64,000 nt of DNA. It comes from VRUE01 sp963708115. Lineage in GTDB: Bacteria > Actinomycetota > Thermoleophilia > Solirubrobacterales > 70-9. Below are positions 10,306 to 19,335 of the stretch, piece by piece. The notes below the pieces were generated by a model. The model saw nothing but the letters and a program-made list of their open reading frames with translations, ran no database searches and was not told the DNA's origin. The stretch lies in contig CAVPRX010000001.1 of NCBI GenBank assembly GCA_963708115.1, positions 1,116,001 through 1,180,000 on the forward strand, read 5' to 3'. A program made the translations under genes and the position numbers. Within the stretch, counting starts at the first letter, position 1; each line of letters opens with the position of its first letter.

Positions 10306-11742
10306 TTGACTCCGCCCCAGGGGCAGCAGATAGATCGCGATTCGCCGCGCGAGGAATGCGGCGTCTTCGGCGTATACGCACCCGGGCACGACGTCGCCCG
10401 CCTGGCCTACTTCGGCCTCTACTCGCTGCAGCACCGCGGCCAGGAGTCGGCCGGAATCGCCACCTGCGAGGGCGGCCACATCACCACGATGCGGGACTCC
10501 GGCCTCGTCTCCCAGGTCTTCGACGAGGAGAAGCTGCGGGCGCTCGCGGGCGACATGGCGATCGGCCACGTGCGCTACTCGACCACCGGCGGCGGTTCCT
10601 GGGAGAACGCGCAGCCGGTCTGGCGCGACGACGGCCGCGAGCTTGCCCTCGCCCACAACGGCAACCTGACCAACGCGGTCGAGCTCTGGAGCGAGCTGAA
10701 GGAGGCCGGGATCTCCTTCCGCGGCACCTCGGACTCGGAGATCATCGCGGCGCTGATCTCCTCCCACGACGGCAAGCTCGTCGAGGACGCGGTCGCCGAC
10801 GTGATGCCGCGCCTCGAGGGCGCCTACTCGACCGTGGTGATGACCAAGCGGGCGATCGTCGCCTTCCGCGACCCGCACGGGGTGCGGCCGCTCTCGCTGG
10901 GCAGGCTCGGCGATCGCTTCGTCGTCGCCTCGGAGAGCTGTGCCTTCGACATCGTCGGCGCCGAGCTGATGCGCGAAGTGCATCCCGGCGAGATGGTCTC
11001 GCTGACCGAGCGCGGCCTCGAGACGCGCCAGGTGGTCAAGGCCGGCCGCCCCGCGCACTGCGTCTTCGAGCACATCTACTTCTCCCGTCCCGACAGCCGC
11101 CTCGAGGGCAAGGTGCTGCAGCAGGTGCGCGGCCGGATGGGCGAAATCCTCTACCGCGAGGCGCCGGCCGAGGCCGACCTGGTGATCTCGGTGCCCGACT
11201 CCGGCAACCCCGCCGCCGCCGGCTTCTCCCGCGCCTCGGGACTGCCCCGCGACGACGGCCTGATCAAGAACCGCTACGTCGCCCGCACCTTCATCCAGCC
11301 CGGCCAGGAGCTGCGCAAGCGCGGCCTGCGGCTCAAGTTCAACCCGCTGCCCGAGATCGTCTCCGGCCAGAGGATCGTCGTCGTCGACGACTCGATCGTG
11401 CGCGGCAACACGACGCGGCAGATCGTCGGCATGCTGCGCGACGCCGGGGCCAGCGAGGTGCACCTGCGGATCTCCGCACCGCCGATCCGCCACCCCTGTC
11501 ACTACGGCGTCGACATGTCGACCCGCGAGGAGATGATCGCCCACGAACGGACGATCGAGGAGATCGCCGACGAGCTCGGCGCCGACTCGCTCGCCTACCT
11601 CTCGATGGAGGGCGTCTACGAGGCGATCGGCACCCCGCCCGAGGACCACTGCGACGCCTGCTTCACCGGGCGGTACCCGTTGGGCGACCCGGAAGACGCC
11701 AACGGGAAATTCGCCTTGGAGCAGATTGCTGTCACTCGATAG
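10306..11742 (+). CDS. purF: Amidophosphoribosyltransferase
   Basis: The first committed step of purine synthesis: glutamine + PRPP to phosphoribosylamine. TTG 10306 is preferred because GAGGAA lies about 9 nt upstream and it leaves a 17-residue propeptide before Cys18 (EE-CGVFG), the Ntn-hydrolase nucleophile exposed by self-processing in Bacillus-type PurF. LQHRGQESAGI follows. The PRPP site is IVVVDDSIVRGNTTRQI. The four Fe-S cysteines of the Bacillus type are present: AHCVFE, HPCHYG and DHCDAC. It is 478 residues, normal for the family, and heads purF-purN-purH, though a palindrome separates it from purN. Confidence 0.96.
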   Translation: MTPPQGQQIDRDSPREECGVFGVYAPGHDVARLAYFGLYSLQHRGQESAGIATCEGGHITTMRDSGLVSQVFDEEKLRALAGDMAIGHVRYSTTGGGSWENAQPVWRDDGRELALAHNGNLTNAVELWSELKEAGISFRGTSDSEIIAALISSHDGKLVEDAVADVMPRLEGAYSTVVMTKRAIVAFRDPHGVRPLSLGRLGDRFVVASESCAFDIVGAELMREVHPGEMVSLTERGLETRQVVKAGRPAHCVFEHIYFSRPDSRLEGKVLQQVRGRMGEILYREAPAEADLVISVPDSGNPAAAGFSRASGLPRDDGLIKNRYVARTFIQPGQELRKRGLRLKFNPLPEIVSGQRIVVVDDSIVRGNTTRQIVGMLRDAGASEVHLRISAPPIRHPCHYGVDMSTREEMIAHERTIEEIADELGADSLAYLSMEGVYEAIGTPPEDHCDACFTGRYPLGDPEDANGKFALEQIAVTR

Positions 11743-11743
11743 C

Positions 11744-11786
11744 GCGGTCGTCGTTTGTCTCCCATAGCGACACAAAGGACGACCGC
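11744..11786. repeat. Palindromic REP-like hairpin between purF and purN
   Basis: The left arm GCGGTCGTCGTTTGTC (11744-11759) pairs with GACACAAAGGACGACCGC (11769-11786) apart from one mismatch and a short bulge. It fills the whole purF-purN gap and ends at the purN start codon. The outer sequence and the TAGCG in the loop resemble the palindrome at 58134-58176. It could attenuate the transcript or hold the purN ribosome binding site (AAAGGA lies in the right arm). Confidence 0.6.
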
Positions 11787-12402
11787 ATGAGCCACAGTGG
11801 CTTTCGAATCGTCGTCCTGGCATCGGGAAGCGGCACCAACCTCCAGGCGATCCTCGACACGCTGCACCGGCGTGAGGGGATCGCGGTGGTCGGCGTCGCC
11901 TCCGACAAGCCCGGCGCGCGAGCACTCGAGCGGGCGGGCGAGGCGGGGGTCGAGACCGCGGTCTTCCCCCGCGACGAGTACGGGGACCGGGAGGCGCGCG
12001 ACGCTGCGATGGCCGCGTGGATCGAGGCACGCGGGGCCGAGCTCGTCGTCCTCGCCGGCTACATGCAGCTGCTCTCCCCTGGCTTCGTCGCCCGCTTCCG
12101 CAACCGCGTAGTCAACATCCACCCGGCGCTGCTGCCGGCCTTCCCGGGCCTCGACGCGATCGGGCAGGCGCTGGCGGCGGGGGTCGAGGTCACCGGCGTC
12201 ACGGTTCACTTCGTCGACGAGGGGGTCGACACCGGGCCGGCGATCGTGCAGCGCGAGGTGCCGGTGCCGCCCGGTCGCGACCGGGCCCGGCTGGAGGAGG
12301 CGATCCACGCGGTCGAGCACGAGCTGTATCCGGAGGCGATCCGCATGATCGCCCAGGGTCGGGCTAGGATCGATGCGAGCGACCCGCGGGTCGTCGTACT
12401 CG

Positions 12403-12410
<8 letters not shown>
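11787..12410 (+). CDS. purN: Phosphoribosylglycinamide formyltransferase
   Basis: Transfers the formyl group of 10-formyltetrahydrofolate to GAR in purine synthesis. GSGTN at residues 14-18 binds the phosphate. The catalytic triad corresponds to N110, H112 (VVNIHPALLPAFPG) and D148 (HFVDEGVDTGP), offset by four from E. coli N106/H108/D144. Length 207 residues is standard. AAAGGA lies about 8 nt upstream of the ATG, inside a palindrome. The stop overlaps the purH start by 8 nt, so the two are translationally coupled. Confidence 0.96.
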
Positions 12411-14019
<1,609 letters not shown>

Positions 14020-14056
14020 TTTCTGTCACAGAACTTTTTGAGTTAGCGCACCACAC

Positions 14057-14076
14057 GTGACAGTTGTCTAAGTAGC
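14057..14076 (+). promoter_or_regulatory. 20-nt promoter/operator-like element, copy 1
   Basis: GTGACAGTTGTCTAAGTAGC matches 32811-32830 (minus strand) at 19 of 20 positions. It contains the palindrome GACA-GT-TGTC and runs into TAGCGT, a TAnnnT -10-like hexamer (14073-14078). Copy 2 lies just before a nuclease start codon. It probably drives the RNA unit that ends at the terminator at 14231-14260. Confidence 0.5.
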
Positions 14077-14102
14077 GTCGGGCCTGTCGCGGCCGCGGCA
14101 AC

Positions 14103-14172
14103 GCCCCGGCCGCCGGACGCGGGCCTCGCCCCCACGAAGCGAGGTTGGCGGGTTCGACTCCCGCTCGGGGCG
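14103..14172 (+). other. tRNA-like cloverleaf, not a canonical tRNA
   Basis: A 7-bp acceptor-like stem (14103-14109 with 14165-14171, one G-U), a 3-bp D-like stem (14112-14114/14122-14124), a 5-bp anticodon-like stem (14125-14129/14139-14143) and a 5-bp T stem (14148-14152/14160-14164) closing a canonical T loop TTCGACT can all form. It fails as a tRNA. The anticodon loop is 9 nt (CCCCACGAA), there is C where U33 and U8 should be, and no CCA follows. It may be a decayed tRNA or a tRNA mimic in a regulatory RNA. Confidence 0.5.
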
Positions 14173-14230
14173 TTATGATGGGCACACGTGGGGGCGGGGC
14201 CGTTTATGTCCGGCGGCAACCTCGTTTTCA

Positions 14231-14260
14231 GGCGGTCCGCTTCGGCGGACCGCCTTTTTT
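14231..14260 (+). terminator. Intrinsic terminator
   Basis: GGCGGTCCGC-TTCG-GCGGACCGCC is a perfect 10-bp stem with a TTCG tetraloop, followed directly by six T residues on the plus strand. It is the best Rho-independent terminator in the window. The minus strand lacks a T run after the stem, so it acts on plus-strand transcripts. Confidence 0.92.
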
Positions 14261-14265
14261 CTGCC

Positions 14266-14526
14266 CTACCGCTCGAGCTTGAACTCGCCGCTGGGACCCC
14301 CGCCCGGATTCCAGACGATGCCCTTGATCAGGGCCGCTCGCTCCAAGCCAAGCGCAGCCTCGAGCTTGATCATCGTGTCGACCCGGGGGACCTGCGTGCC
14401 CTTCGTCAATTTGGTCATCTGCGTGCGATCGATCCCGGCTCGCGCCGCCACCTGTTCCTGGGTGAGCGACGAGCGGGAGAGGGCATGTTTCAAGTTCTCA
14501 GTGAAGCACTGAGCGACGCTGGGCAC
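14266..14526 (-). CDS. XRE-family helix-turn-helix regulator
   Basis: This 86-residue protein is nearly all HTH_3 domain: SLTQEQVAARAGIDRTQMTK is the helix-turn-helix, followed by GTQVPRVDTMIKLEAALGLE. The start is GTG. Small single-domain XRE proteins of this sort are phage-type repressors or antitoxin-like regulators. It converges on the terminator at 14231-14260 and sits beside a palindromic element (GACAGTTGTC at 14059-14068) it could in principle bind; that link is speculative. Confidence 0.85.
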   Translation of the reverse strand: MPSVAQCFTENLKHALSRSSLTQEQVAARAGIDRTQMTKLTKGTQVPRVDTMIKLEAALGLERAALIKGIVWNPGGGPSGEFKLER

Positions 14527-14780
14527 GCCGGCAGTCTCGCGCCCATCGGGCGATAATTCAACAGACCATGACCACCGGATATTTATCTGGTGATTTTTTT
14601 CACTCGTGTTTATGACAGCTGCCGCGAGCAGTGGAGCCCAGAACTCGCAGTCGACGAGGATCGTGGGGAAGTGGCGGACGCGCGTCGAAGCCGCGCTCTA
14701 CCTCGCCGTGGATCCGTTCGAGGCGGACATCGTCCTCGGCCTCGACGTCGCAAGGGACGCGCAGCAGGCGCTCGTCGTGC
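14527..14780. other. No confident gene
   Basis: The stretch is AT-rich at 14555-14610, a likely promoter region for the XRE gene. Frames reading through 14606-14780 stay open but lack a recognisable family and run into the antisense of the kinase-like gene. I see no structured RNA or repeat here. Confidence 0.4.
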
Positions 14781-15323
14781 TCAGGCGGCAAGGGATCCCC
14801 CCTCCAGGCGCCGGGCGAGCAGGTCGGCCACCTCGTCCGGGCTCTCGTCGCCGAGGTCGATTGCGTTCTCCTCGAACTCGCCGCACTCGGCGAAGCTCTG
14901 CCAGACGCGCTCGATCGCTTCGGGGTCGATGCTGGGGATGCCTTCGCGCTGCCGCACCCGCGCGAGGCAGGCGGACAGCGGCGCGCGCAGGATCGCCAGA
15001 TCGACCCCATGCCCAGCAGCGCGCAGCGCGTCGCGAACCGGCTCGAGGAACCAGCCGGGGATGATGATCCCGTCGACGACGGTGAAGTAGCCGGCCGCCG
15101 CGTAGCCGTCAGCGGCGTCGGCGACGATCCCCATCACGGCGCGGTTCTGCTCGTTCGACTCCGGCCGCCACGGCTCGACATAGCCGGCACGGATGTAGCG
15201 GAAGAAGTGATCGGCTTCGAGGTGGACCGCACGAGGAAAGCGAGCGACGAGCCGCGCCGCGATCGTCGTCTTGCCCACCCCTGGAGGCCCGGTGAGGATC
15301 AGGACGGGGGCGTCGCCTGGCAC
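14781..15323 (-). CDS. P-loop NTPase, small-molecule kinase-like (AAA_33 type)
   Basis: The 180-residue protein begins with a Walker A loop, GPPGVGKTT near residues 12-20. HLEADHFFRYI follows, with the Asp where AAA_33/zeta-toxin/chloramphenicol-phosphotransferase-like kinases place their catalytic acid. VVDGIIIPGWFLEP is the Walker B region. The size fits a small phosphotransferase. It could phosphorylate a nucleoside, antibiotic or sugar; nothing in the context decides this. It ends just before tRNA-Lys on the same strand (transcribed earlier). Confidence 0.7.
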   Translation of the reverse strand: MPGDAPVLILTGPPGVGKTTIAARLVARFPRAVHLEADHFFRYIRAGYVEPWRPESNEQNRAVMGIVADAADGYAAAGYFTVVDGIIIPGWFLEPVRDALRAAGHGVDLAILRAPLSACLARVRQREGIPSIDPEAIERVWQSFAECGEFEENAIDLGDESPDEVADLLARRLEGGSLAA

Positions 15324-15328
15324 AGAAG

Positions 15329-15402
15329 TGCCCCCGGCGGGATTCGAACCCGCGCCGCGCGGCTTAAAAGGCCGCCGCTCTAACCAACTGAGCTACAGGG
15401 GC
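15329..15402 (-). tRNA. tRNA-Lys (TTT)
   Basis: On the minus strand a complete 74-nt cloverleaf reads from GCCCCTG TA GCTC. The anticodon loop CTTTTAA gives TTT, the T arm is GCGGG-TTCGAAT-CCCGC, and the 3' acceptor strand is CGGGGGC plus discriminator A. CCA is not encoded. It lies between the kinase-like gene and the thiamine operon. Confidence 0.95.
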
Positions 15403-15423
15403 GTGCGGCCCATGGTAATCCGA

Positions 15424-16398
15424 TCAGGAAAGCTCGGGCAGCCCCTCCTCGGGGGTCGAGGCTTCGGCGTGGGTGCGGCGGGGGATGCGGCCGGCCCGGC
15501 GGGCGGCGTGGCCGGCCTCGACCGCGCCGCGCAGGGCGCGTGCCATCGCGGCCGGATCCTCGGCGCCGAAGATCGAGCTGGCGGCCATCACCGCGTCGCA
15601 GCCGAGCTCCATCGCCAGCGCCGCGTCCGACGCGGTGCCGATGCCGGCGTCGAGGATGACCGGGACCGCCGCCCGTTCGGCGACGATCGCGACGTTGTAG
15701 GGGTTGCGGATGCCGGCACCGGAGCCGATCGGCGAGCCCAGCGGCATCACCGCGGCGCATCCCGCCTCCTCGAGGCGGCGGGCGAGGATCGGGTCGTCGT
15801 TGGTGTAGGGGAGGACGGTGAAGCCCTCGCCGACCAGGGTCTCGGCGGCCTCGAGCAGCTCGACCGCGTCCGGGTAGAGGGTGCGGTCGTCGCCGATCAC
15901 CTCGAGCTTGATCCACTCGGTCTCGAATGCCTCGCGGGCGAGGCGGGCGGTGCGAATCGCGTCGCGGGCGGTGAAGCAGCCGGCGGTGTTGGGCAGGGCA
16001 AAGAGGCCGAGGCGGTCGAGCACGTCGAGCACCGAGCCCTTCGCCGCGGGGTCGATGCGGCGCAGGGCGACGGTGACGATCTCCGCGCCGGAGGCGGCCA
16101 GCGCCTCCTCCATCTGCTCCAGTGAGCGGAAGCCCCCGGTGCCGGCGATCAGCCGCGAGGACCACTGGCGGCCGCCCAGCTCCCAGGTCTCGGCGCCGCC
16201 CTGGATCGCGGCGAGCACCTCGACGCTGTGGCCCTCGGCGAGCGCCGTCGAGTCCCACTCGGCACGCGGCACGACCTCGCCGTCGAGCGCCACTGCGACG
16301 CCGCGACCCTCGCGCTCAGCGCCGCTCTCGCGCACCGCATCGGCGAGCGTCGCGCCCGCCGGCAGCTCGCGCGGCTCGCCGTTCAGCTCGATCCTCAT
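15424..16398 (-). CDS. thiG: ThiS-ThiG fusion: sulfur carrier plus thiazole synthase
   Basis: Residues 1 to about 68 are a complete ThiS: MRIELNGEPRELPAGATLAD up to VEVLAAIQGG. The frame then continues without a stop into ThiG (ETWELGGRQWSSRLIAGTGG, ALPNTAGCFTARDAIRTARL, LDAGIGTASDAALAMELG). ThiG makes the thiazole phosphate from DXP, dehydroglycine and the ThiS thiocarboxylate. Because the GG tail of ThiS is internal, it would need cleavage or another route to be activated. Fusions annotated as ThiS/ThiG are known in other genomes. The start overlaps the thiO stop (ATGA). ThiS and ThiG are both clearly recognised; 324 residues in total. Confidence 0.93.
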   Translation of the reverse strand: MRIELNGEPRELPAGATLADAVRESGAEREGRGVAVALDGEVVPRAEWDSTALAEGHSVEVLAAIQGGAETWELGGRQWSSRLIAGTGGFRSLEQMEEALAASGAEIVTVALRRIDPAAKGSVLDVLDRLGLFALPNTAGCFTARDAIRTARLAREAFETEWIKLEVIGDDRTLYPDAVELLEAAETLVGEGFTVLPYTNDDPILARRLEEAGCAAVMPLGSPIGSGAGIRNPYNVAIVAERAAVPVILDAGIGTASDAALAMELGCDAVMAASSIFGAEDPAAMARALRGAVEAGHAARRAGRIPRRTHAEASTPEEGLPELS

Positions 16399-17492
16399 AC
16401 CGGCGCCCCCTCGAGCTCCTCGACCAGCATGTTCGCGGTCAGCGGCGCGAGCAGGATCCCGTTGCGGTAGTGACCGGTTGCCCAGAGCAGACCCTCGACG
16501 CCGCTGGCGCCGATCAGCGGCAGGTTGTCGGGCGTCCCCGGCCGCAGCCCGGCGGTTGCCTCGACCAGCTCCATCTCGGCGACCTCGGGCAGCAGGCGGT
16601 AGGCCTCGCGCAGCAGCTCGTGTACGCCGCCCGCCGTCACCGCGGTGTCGAAGCCCTGCTCCTCGACGGTCGCTCCGACAATCAGGCGACCGTCGGGGCG
16701 GGGAACGAGGTAGACGCGCTCGGAGGCGACGATGCGCCGACAGGGCGCCGCGCCGTCGCGGGCGCGGAGCTCGAGGATCTGGCCCTTGACGGGGCGCACC
16801 GGCGGGCGGGCGGAATCCGGCAGCCAGCGCGCCTGCGCCGACCACGCTCCGGTGGCGAGGATCACGGCGGCGGCGGGCAGCTCACGGCCGCTCTCGGTGC
16901 GCACGCCGGCGATTCGGTCGCCGTCGAGCAACGCAGCTTCGACCTCGGTTTCCGGCAGCAACACGACGTCTTCGCTTTCCAGGCACGACAGCAAGGCTTC
17001 GGAGAGCGCCCGCGGATCGACCGAGGCCTCGCTCGAAGCGTGCACTCCACCGTTGAAGGACGGCGTGAGGCCGGGCTCCAGCTCGCGACAGCGACGCGGC
17101 GGCAACCACTCGGCGCCAAGGCCGAGCGAGCGCTGCAGCTCGTGCACGCGGCGCAGCTCCGCGGCCTCGTCGCGGTCGAGCGCGACGTGCAGGGCGCCGT
17201 CGCGCCGGTAATCGGTGGAGACCCCGCTTGCCGACTCCAGCTCGGCGACGAAGTCCGGGTAGAGCTGCGCCGCGGCCAGGGTCATCTTGAGCAGCTCTGG
17301 CTCGCCAAAGGCGAGCTCGCCGACCGGGGCCAGCATCCCGGCCGCGACCCACGTCGCCCCTGCGGGCGGATCGGCGCGATCGATGAGCACGACCCGCGCG
17401 CCACGCTGGGCAATACGCCAGGCACAGGAGAGGCCGATGACACCGCCTCCGACGATTACCGCGTCATAGCTCCGCTCAGTGCTGCTGCTCAC
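16395..17492 (-). CDS. thiO: Glycine oxidase
   Basis: This FAD-dependent amine oxidase turns glycine into the iminoglycine used by ThiG. The N-terminal Rossmann motif is VIVGGGVIGLSCAWRIAQRG followed by VVLIDR; GATWVAAGMLAP is the usual DAO-fold motif, and GLLWATGHYRNGILLAP the C-terminal FAD site. GTG 17492 is chosen because GGAGG (17498-17502) sits 5 nt upstream. An ATG at 17510 lies inside the TPP riboswitch core and is unlikely. 365 residues. The riboswitch covers the ribosome binding site, so thiamine pyrophosphate should shut off thiO and the downstream fusion gene. Confidence 0.94.
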   Translation of the reverse strand: MSSSTERSYDAVIVGGGVIGLSCAWRIAQRGARVVLIDRADPPAGATWVAAGMLAPVGELAFGEPELLKMTLAAAQLYPDFVAELESASGVSTDYRRDGALHVALDRDEAAELRRVHELQRSLGLGAEWLPPRRCRELEPGLTPSFNGGVHASSEASVDPRALSEALLSCLESEDVVLLPETEVEAALLDGDRIAGVRTESGRELPAAAVILATGAWSAQARWLPDSARPPVRPVKGQILELRARDGAAPCRRIVASERVYLVPRPDGRLIVGATVEEQGFDTAVTAGGVHELLREAYRLLPEVAEMELVEATAGLRPGTPDNLPLIGASGVEGLLWATGHYRNGILLAPLTANMLVEELEGAPV

Positions 17493-17496
17493 CTTT

Positions 17497-17602
17497 GCCT
17501 CCGCCGGCATTACCCGGATCAGGTCCAGACGGTCGGCGGCCTCGATGCCGCCCTCTCAGCCTCGGTGCCCGAAGGCGCCAACGGCTCCCGTTACTCCCCC
17601 GA
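17497..17602 (-). promoter_or_regulatory. TPP (THI-box) riboswitch
   Basis: The minus strand has the hallmark segments in order: GGGAGCC (5' part), CTGAGA (17554-17559), a P3-like hairpin GGGCGGC/GGCCGCC, and ACCTGATCCGGGTAATG (17508-17524) followed by CCGGCGGAGG. The last part contains the thiO Shine-Dalgarno, which points to translational control. Boundaries are approximate. Confidence 0.93.
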
Positions 17603-17628
17603 TGCTACCCCTCCACGGCCCTCACTTG

Positions 17629-17682
17629 GGGGCGTGTCTGAGCTTAGGGGTGCGTATACACCCCTAAGCTCAGACACGCCCC
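17629..17682. repeat. Perfect 24-bp inverted repeat with 6-nt loop
   Basis: GGGGCGTGTCTGAGCTTAGG... (17629-17652) is the exact reverse complement of 17659-17682, with CGTATA between. It sits between the start of the thiO leader (minus) and thiE (plus), 14 bp before the thiE ATG. It is not a terminator (no T run). It could be a cruciform or REP-like element, or a bidirectional operator. Confidence 0.9.
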
Positions 17683-17696
17683 GCCATAATCGGCGT

Positions 17697-18383
17697 ATGA
17701 GCTTGGCGATGCCCGAGGGGCACGGTCCCCTGCGACGCGAGCGGCTGCGCACCGCACGCCTCTACTTCGTCTGCGAGGCGATGCCCGGGGGGCGCGACCC
17801 GGAAGCGCTGCTCCACGCTGCCCTGGGCGGCGGAGTCGACATCGTCCAGCTGCGCGAGAAGGAGCTGGGGCGCGACGAGATCGAGCGCTCGGCGCAGACC
17901 TTCCGCCGCCTCTGCGACACCTACAGCGCCCTCTTCATCGTCAACGACGACCCCTACCTGGCGCGGGCCTGCGACGCCGACGGCGTCCACGTCGGCCAGG
18001 ACGACGTCGCCGTGGCCGAGGCACGCGAGGCCCTCGGCCCCGACGCGATCGTCGGCCTCTCGACCCACTCCGAGGAGCAGTTGGCGGCAAGCGCAGGCGC
18101 GCCCGTCGATTACGTCAGCGTCGGTCCCATCTGGGAGACGCCGACCAAAGCGGGACGGCCCGGCGTCGGGCTCGGCCTGGTCAAGCACGCCGCCGCCGGC
18201 GCACCCCACCCCTTCTTCGCGATCGGCGGCATCGACACGGCGAACGCCGCGCAGGTGGTCGCCGCCGGAGCGCGCCGGCTCGGCGTGGTGCGGGCGGTCC
18301 GCGACGCGGAGGACCCCACGGCGGTTGCCGAAGCGCTGCGCGGAGCCCTTGCCGCGGTCGGCGAGGCGGCCCCCGGTGCCTGA
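17697..18383 (+). CDS. thiE: Thiamine-phosphate synthase
   Basis: Joins HMP-PP and thiazole phosphate to give thiamine phosphate. Family motifs: DIVQLREKEL near the N-terminus, FIVNDDPYLARACDADGVHV, GQDD, YVSVGPIWETPTKAGRPGVG (pyrophosphate and thiazole binding) and FFAIGGID. 228 residues. CATAAT (17685-17690) ends 6 nt before the ATG and no Shine-Dalgarno is seen, so transcription may start at the ATG. It is divergent from the riboswitch-controlled thiO operon. Confidence 0.95.
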   Translation: MSLAMPEGHGPLRRERLRTARLYFVCEAMPGGRDPEALLHAALGGGVDIVQLREKELGRDEIERSAQTFRRLCDTYSALFIVNDDPYLARACDADGVHVGQDDVAVAEAREALGPDAIVGLSTHSEEQLAASAGAPVDYVSVGPIWETPTKAGRPGVGLGLVKHAAAGAPHPFFAIGGIDTANAAQVVAAGARRLGVVRAVRDAEDPTAVAEALRGALAAVGEAAPGA

Positions 18384-18882
18384 CCCCTCCACCCCGCGCA
18401 AGCGCAAGCAGCGCGGCGCCGATGCCCCCACCGCGCGCGAGCGGATGGAGAAGGGCTACGCCCGCGCCGAGGAACGCAACGAGGAGGCGCGGAGGAACCT
18501 CGCGCCGCTGGCCGAGGGCGAGCGGCCACTGGTGGTGACGATCGGCGCCGTGATCGCCGCGCTCGTCGCGATCTCGATCCTCGCCGGCTACCTGGCCGGG
18601 GTCGAGGTCGAAGGCGACAAACCGCGGCTGGCCCAAGTGCTGGCACCCGCCCTGATCATGGGCGTGATGGCCTGGGGCATGTGGCGCGCCCGCTACTGGG
18701 CTGTGCTCGGCTTCCAGCTGATCCTCGTCTTCCTGATCTTCAGCGCCGTCTTCGGCCTCGCCGTGCAGGTGTCGACGCTCGCCCAGTTCGCCGCGACCTT
18801 CAGCCTGCTCGTCGTCGCCGGCAGCCTCTTCTACTTCATGGTCAAGGCGATGGCCCGCATCCAGATGCCGAGCCGGGACTGA
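18376..18882 (+). CDS. Small multi-pass membrane protein, unknown function
   Basis: This 168-residue protein has a charged N-terminal tail (about 45 residues, many Lys/Arg/Glu) and about four hydrophobic helices (LVVTIGAVIAALVAISILAG and later ones). GTG 18376 overlaps the thiE stop by 8 nt and begins VPDPSTPRKRK. I do not recognise the family beyond a conserved-in-actinobacteria feel. The overlap suggests co-transcription with thiE; a link to thiamine is not shown. Confidence 0.7.
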   Translation: MPDPSTPRKRKQRGADAPTARERMEKGYARAEERNEEARRNLAPLAEGERPLVVTIGAVIAALVAISILAGYLAGVEVEGDKPRLAQVLAPALIMGVMAWGMWRARYWAVLGFQLILVFLIFSAVFGLAVQVSTLAQFAATFSLLVVAGSLFYFMVKAMARIQMPSRD

Positions 18883-18885
18883 CGC

Positions 18886-19296
18886 GTGACCCGGCTTGGA
18901 CCGATCTCGCTCGGCAGCATCCCCATGGGTCCCGGCGACGCCCTGCGGGCACTCAACGCGCTGCCGGAGATCGTCGAGATGATGGGCGAGATCGTCGCGC
19001 ACACCGCTCGCCTGGCCGATGTCTCGGCAGCTCTGGAACGGGTCTCCGCCGAGACCGAGGTGCTGCCCTCCATGCAGGAAGACATGAAGACAATCGCCGA
19101 GGCGATGCCGGACCTGGTAGAGGTGCAGCGCCACGTCGCCCAGCTGCCGGAGACGATCGACCGGCTCAGCGCTCTGATGGAGAGGATCCTCGTCGCAGTC
19201 GACGGGCTGGAGAGCACGATCGGCACGCTGCAGGAAGCGGTCGAGCCGGTGGGACGCCTCGCCCGGCGGGTGCCGGGGCAGCGCAAGCCCGAGTGA
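18886..19296 (+). CDS. Helical/coiled-coil protein, unknown function
   Basis: This 136-residue protein is almost wholly amphipathic helix, with heptad-like leucine spacing (LPETIDRLSALMERILVAVD) and no membrane segment. It starts with GTG 3 nt after the previous stop, so it is probably in the thiE operon. No enzymatic motif is seen. It may scaffold or interact with the preceding membrane protein; this is a guess from gene order. Confidence 0.65.
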   Translation: MTRLGPISLGSIPMGPGDALRALNALPEIVEMMGEIVAHTARLADVSAALERVSAETEVLPSMQEDMKTIAEAMPDLVEVQRHVAQLPETIDRLSALMERILVAVDGLESTIGTLQEAVEPVGRLARRVPGQRKPE

Positions 19297-19335
19297 CGGG
19301 GAAGCAGGCGCCCGCAGTTCTATAGGCTCGACTTC

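Larger units (their letters stand above)
14079..14260 (+). ncRNA. Candidate small RNA with tRNA-like fold and intrinsic terminator
   Basis: No credible protein is encoded on either strand here. The unit has a promoter-like element (14057-14078), a cloverleaf-capable segment (14103-14172) and a perfect terminator (14231-14260), all on the plus strand. It lies between purH and a convergent XRE gene. Transcription as a separate unit is inferred from these signals; read-through from purH would also end at this terminator. Confidence 0.45.

Noticed and set aside
14103..14172. A standard tRNA gene
   Set aside because: The 9-nt anticodon loop, C at the U33 and U8 positions and lack of CCA exclude a normal tRNA, although the T arm is canonical.
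14606..15064. Plus-strand gene after the XRE gene
   Set aside because: An open frame runs here, but most of it is antisense to the kinase-like gene and the rest shows no family or start signal.
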